64,000 bases of DNA from Symbiodinium natans. Taxonomy: Eukaryota; Sar; Dinophyceae; Suessiales; Symbiodiniaceae. The notes beneath the pieces were generated by a model that worked only from the letters and a program-made list of their open reading frames with translations, had not been told where the DNA came from and ran no database searches. Positions within the stretch are counted from its first letter, which is position 1. The number at the start of each line of letters is the position of its first letter. Shown piece after piece: positions 62,860 to 64,000 of this stretch. Made by a program: the position numbers and the translations under genes. Location: contig CAJNDS010000136.1 in assembly GCA_905221605.1 (NCBI GenBank), positions 62,001-126,000 of the forward strand. The letters are read 5' to 3'.

Positions 62860-63750
62860 GCCTGTGTACTGCATGGTGGTCAGACCAGCCCGTCGGGGAG
62901 CAATCTCTCTGATGCAAGAGTTCAAGCCACGCAAACGCTTGCCACGAAGATTGTTGACTTCATGTTGGGATTGTATCCTCAGGACGAAGCGGATCCTGAG
63001 AAAGCTGCAATGGTGAATCAAATTCAGTTGCTTCAACAGCAGCTGGCCCGATTTGAAAGTGTCACACCTACAATTACAAAGTCGGAAAACAATGAGGCTG
63101 GCATATCGAACAAGACTCCGACTTCGGGGTCAAATGATGGTGGCAGTGACATATATACGACGAGTGTTTCTTGGGCACACATTCTGCCTAAATTCAAGAA
63201 AGATTGGAAAGCGGGCAGACCCATAGTCAGTTTCGCGGCGCGTCCAGCCCGTCAATTTTTGGTTGTCATGGCACGCGTCACTGAGATGCTTGTTGCTCAG
63301 GTTTGTGCGCGTACGAGATCGTACAACGACGCAATCATGTTATGGCAAGATCTTCACCAGCTGTTCGAGAAACAACATTCAGCTGTTGATGGGTTGCGCG
63401 TGGATTTGACCATGCGCAACCAAGATTTGTCCGGGTTCTTTGTCAGTATTCCTCTTGAACGGTTCATGATCACGTTCCGTATTCTGCGGTGCCGTTTTTA
63501 TGATGTTGCTGATGAAGATCTCGATGAGGCCCTGAAAGGAGTTGTCGTCACTGTGGATCTTGTGGACAATCTTTCAGTTATGAAGACGATTCGTGGACGC
63601 CGTTGCTTGCTCCATGACAAACGAACGGCAGTCCCGATGGATCTATTTCTGGAAGCTGGATGTCTCGTCGGATAGGTTCTTGTTAAAGTGTCGTTCAAGT
63701 TTTCGCTTTTCGTGTTCGGAGGACAGGCTATTCAACAGTTGCGAGGTGCG
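62860..63750 (+). repeat. Tandem duplication of a retroelement fragment, copy 2
   Basis: Starts GCCTGTGTACTGCATGGTGG, about 855 bp after the equivalent point in copy 1. This copy has a longer open frame. After 63750 the sequence continues into what is probably the original downstream coding region. Confidence 0.9.
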
Positions 63751-64000
63751 CCAATGGGAAGTCATTTCTCGCCTGCTGCATGCCACGCAGCGGTCAGTTT
63801 GTATGAACACTTGTATTTCAGCCAATGCCTGCTGAATTCCGTTCGATTGCCAACGGCTTGCCTATTGAGGTTGGATCACCCGAACCTAAGCCGGCGTCGG
63901 CCCCGTCTGCCTTGCCACATTCCGTCCACTGCTCTTGTGGCAAAAAGCCACCCCAAGATCAAGGACGTGCTGTTCTCGTGTCGGCAGGTTTTGCAGCAGT
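62962..64000 (+). pseudogene. Reverse-transcriptase fragment with in-frame amber codon
   Basis: The frame from 62962 reads MLGLYPQDEADPEKAAM, then a Gln-rich helix, FKKDWKAGRPIVSF, ARQFLVVMARVTEMLVAQV and NQDLSGFFVSIPLERFMITF, then a TAG at 63673-63675. After the TAG the same frame stays open to the end of the window and reads QQLRGAPMGSHFSPAACHA and SLYEHLYF. The DLSGFFVSIP and GAPMGSHFSP blocks resemble palm motifs of reverse transcriptases, possibly of a Penelope-like or related retroelement. The catalytic D-D block would lie beyond the window. Copy 1 carries TAG at the same place (62783-62785). Confidence 0.5.

Noticed and set aside
1-64000. Spliced-leader relic (dinoflagellate CCGTAGCCATTTTGGCTCAAG-type sequence) marking retroposed genes
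   Set aside because: No match was found by eye upstream of PPDK, the kelch exons or the CRN-like gene. A computed search with mismatches would be decisive.

Overview
The window looks like nuclear DNA of a dinoflagellate, probably a symbiodiniacean-type genome. The evidence is a multi-exon gene for a plant/protist-type pyruvate, phosphate dikinase (PPDK) arranged in head-to-tail tandem copies, GC-AG introns flanked by AGG-type repeats, interstitial TTTAGGG telomere-like arrays, and a very high load of retroelements. No bacterial operons, tRNA, rRNA or CRISPR arrays were seen, and no spliced-leader relic was found by eye.

Layout. 1-2492: the N-terminal half of a PPDK gene on the minus strand, running off the window. 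3213-11798: a complete PPDK gene on the minus strand in about 22 exons. Its largest intron (about 5.6-8.6 kb) holds a trinucleotide microsatellite, a dead LINE and a telomere-like array. 12.1-12.5 kb: two more telomere-like arrays. 13.5-17.5 kb: exons, minus strand, of what is probably one secreted coiled-coil/kelch protein. 18.5-20.7 kb: minisatellites and microsatellites. 20680-27292: a 6.6-kb element with terminal inverted repeats (TIRs) over 600 bp and a 5-bp target duplication, carrying a gene for a P-loop NTPase plus nuclease-like protein of Crinkler (CRN) type. 28134-38488: a decayed copia retrotransposon (copia-2) inserted in the protease region of an older retroelement. 39.5-48.7 kb: two LINE fragments, one split by a 2.6-kb AT-rich insert. 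48710-51201: 480-bp satellite units forming a palindrome more than 1 kb per arm. 52119-60569: a structurally complete, apparently very young copia retrotransposon (copia-1) with identical 147-bp long terminal repeats (LTRs), a tRNA primer site, a GATAG target duplication and a 2351-codon gag-pol, inserted in a minisatellite. 61.3-64.0 kb: a LINE RNase H remnant and a tandemly duplicated reverse-transcriptase fragment with a shared in-frame amber codon.

How it fits together. The only clear housekeeping function is PPDK, which interconverts pyruvate and phosphoenolpyruvate. Almost everything else is mobile DNA nested in mobile DNA or in satellites. The most unusual items are the TIR element with its NTPase-nuclease cargo, the post-RNase-H membrane/zinc extension of copia-1 (with a partly comparable tail in copia-2), the extra ORF ahead of gag-pol separated by one in-frame TGA, and the 480-bp palindrome. 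Exon limits and family assignments come from reading translated sequence by eye; no search was run.
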